Shown: positions 5,250 to 6,237 of the stretch, one piece after another | Numbering within the stretch: the stretch's first letter is position 1 | Layout of the letters: the number at the start of each line of letters is the position of its first letter | Assembly: GCA_900769285.1 (NCBI GenBank) | Contig: CAAGGB010000285.1 | Location: forward strand, 1-6,237 | Origin: Victivallales bacterium | GTDB lineage: Bacteria; Verrucomicrobiota; Lentisphaeria; Oligosphaerales; Oligosphaeraceae | Length of the DNA: 6,237 nucleotides | Direction of reading: 5' to 3' | Program-made: the position numbers and the translations under genes | Notes under the pieces: model-generated | Seen by the model: only the letters and a program-made list of their open reading frames with translations | Databases searched by the model: none | What the model was told of the DNA's origin: nothing

Positions 5250-6209
5250 ATGCATGCGATGATACTGGATGAGCAACTGAACTTCGCCTGGCGCGAGATG
5301 CCGGATCCCGTCCGCAAGGAGGGCGAGGTGCTGATACGGGTCGCGGCCGCGGCCGTGAACCGCGCCGACCTGATGCAGAAGGACGGCTGCTACAGCTCAC
5401 CCGCCGACTGGCCGCAGTGGTGTGGCCTGGAGGTCGCGGGCCATGTGGTCGAGGCCCCCGCCGACAGCGCCTTCCGTCCCGGCGACCAGGTCTGCGCCCT
5501 GCTGGGCGGCGGCGGCTACTCCGAGCTGGTGACGGCACCCGCCGGCATGGTCGTCCCCATCCCCGAGGGGCTTTCCCTCATCGAGGCCGCCTCGCTGCCC
5601 GAGGTCTGGTGCACCGCCTACCTCAATCTCGTCAAGGAGGCCGGCGGCATGAAGCCCGGCGACGTCTTCTATATGCAGGCCGGCGCCAGCGGCGTCGGAC
5701 TCGCCGTCATCCAGTTGGCCAAGCTCATGGGCGCCACCGTCATCACCACCATCGACTCCCCCGAGAAGGCGGCCTTCGTCCGGAAGCTCGGTGCCGACTT
5801 CGTCCTGGACTACCGCACGGAGGATGTCCTGCCCGTCCTCAAGGAGCATCCCGTCACCGTCGCCCTCGACTGCATCGGCGGTGCCAAGATGGGCGAGTGC
5901 TTCCGCCACATGGTCTTCGGCGGACGCTGGATCATGATCGCCACCATGGCGGGCGGACAGACCACCATTGACCTGGAGAACGTCTGGCGCAAGCGCATCC
6001 GTCTCATCGGCAGCACGCTGCGCAGCCGCACCTCTCAGGAGAAGGCGGACATCCTCAAGGCGCTCCAGACCGAGCTCTGGCCGCGCTTCAGCTCGCGCGA
6101 GCTCATTTCCAATATCCACGCCGTCTTCCCCATCCGCGAGGTCGAGGCCGCCCATGGCGTCCTGAGACGCGCCGAGAACATCGGTAAGGTCGTCCTTACC
6201 TTCGATTGA
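5250..6209 (+). CDS. NAD(P)H:quinone oxidoreductase, PIG3/TP53I3-like MDR family
   Basis: This 319-residue protein is a zinc-free medium-chain dehydrogenase/reductase of the quinone oxidoreductase type, closest in my recollection to the PIG3 (TP53I3) group. Such enzymes reduce quinones or reactive carbonyls with NAD(P)H in the cytosol. The N-terminal GroES-like half has EVLIRVAAAAVNRADLMQ (26-43), GLEVAGHV (59-66), GDQVCALLGGGGYSEL (78-93) and the LPEVWCTA segment (116-123). The Rossmann half has the PIG3-style AGASGVG (144-150), LDCIGG, GGRWIMIATM, STLRSRTS and a final ENIGKVVL. Catalytic zinc ligands of alcohol dehydrogenases are absent. The length is normal and the start is fixed by the TAAGGAGG site. 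D169, just before S170 at the end of the second Rossmann strand, may bear on NADH versus NADPH choice. It is probably co-transcribed with nadA; a link between quinone reduction and NAD supply is suggestive only. Confidence 0.93.
   Translation: MHAMILDEQLNFAWREMPDPVRKEGEVLIRVAAAAVNRADLMQKDGCYSSPADWPQWCGLEVAGHVVEAPADSAFRPGDQVCALLGGGGYSELVTAPAGMVVPIPEGLSLIEAASLPEVWCTAYLNLVKEAGGMKPGDVFYMQAGASGVGLAVIQLAKLMGATVITTIDSPEKAAFVRKLGADFVLDYRTEDVLPVLKEHPVTVALDCIGGAKMGECFRHMVFGGRWIMIATMAGGQTTIDLENVWRKRIRLIGSTLRSRTSQEKADILKALQTELWPRFSSRELISNIHAVFPIREVEAAHGVLRRAENIGKVVLTFD
6183..6200 (+). terminator. Perfect hairpin at the end of the oxidoreductase gene, possible weak terminator
   Basis: GGTAAGG (6183-6189) pairs perfectly with CCTTACC (6194-6200) around the 4-nt loop TCGT. 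The hairpin lies inside the last codons, ending 6 nt before the stop codon. Only two T residues follow directly, and the downstream stretch 6210-6237 is A-rich rather than T-rich, so this is not a classical intrinsic terminator. It may instead protect the 3' end of the message or aid Rho-linked termination. Confidence 0.35.
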
Positions 6210-6237
6210 TCCACAAAAGACACAAAATAAACAAAAG
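6210..6237. other. A-rich intergenic tail at the window edge
   Basis: The 28 nt after the final stop are strongly A-rich and C-poor in G, unlike the GC-rich genes. No further start codon, hairpin or T-run is visible. The stretch may lead into a promoter or regulatory region to the right of the window. Confidence 0.5.

Noticed and set aside
4101..5276. 391-codon minus-strand open frame opposite nadA
   Set aside because: It lies across the unambiguous nadA gene and shows no recognisable domain.
5397..6155. 252-codon minus-strand open frame opposite the oxidoreductase
   Set aside because: Antisense shadow rich in Asp, Gly and Ala; the + strand gene matches a known family along its full length.

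Overview
This window is a compact, GC-rich (by eye about two-thirds GC) bacterial segment. All six supported protein genes lie on the + strand, and most intergenic gaps are short. No gene in it is a firm taxonomic marker. The DUF4432-type epimerase, the HcaT-like transporter, the GA-rich hairpin repeats and the strong GGAG-type ribosome sites would fit a PVC-superphylum bacterium such as Lentisphaerae/Victivallales, Verrucomicrobia or Planctomycetes. That is a low-confidence guess from memory of family distributions, not a result.

Layout. Positions 1-146 hold a purine-rich tandem repeat with three copies of a 19-nt hairpin unit. The array probably continues off the left edge. Positions 190-374 hold an AT-rich island with a plausible sigma70-type promoter (226-253) and a roughly 115-nt leader with two GC-rich hairpins. 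The first gene group follows: a DUF4432 aldose-1-epimerase-like protein (375-1571), an MFS transporter of the MFS_1_like/HcaT type (1591-2814) and a small secreted protein of unknown function (2811-3506). The transporter and secreted protein share a 4-base ATGA overlap. After a 59-nt gap comes an unrecognised cytosolic helical protein (3566-4216). Quinolinate synthase nadA (4263-5186) and a PIG3-type NAD(P)H:quinone oxidoreductase (5250-6209) complete the set. The window ends in an A-rich stretch.

How they may work together. The epimerase and transporter look like a carbohydrate uptake pair: the transporter imports a small, perhaps sugar-like, solute and the epimerase interconverts its anomers. 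The secreted protein is translationally coupled to the transporter. The right half is redox/NAD related: NadA makes quinolinate for NAD synthesis, and the oxidoreductase uses NAD(P)H. No nadB or nadC is visible. Tight spacing and shared orientation allow one long transcript from the promoter near 240, but the right half could have its own promoter that I cannot see.

The most unusual structure is the left-edge repeat. Each unit contains GCGAAGC, or the variant GCGAGGC, enclosed by tandem G-A mismatches and a CGCC/GGCG stem. It should fold well as single-stranded DNA or RNA from the + strand only. The complementary strand carries a different feature: weak hairpins followed by T5-T6.
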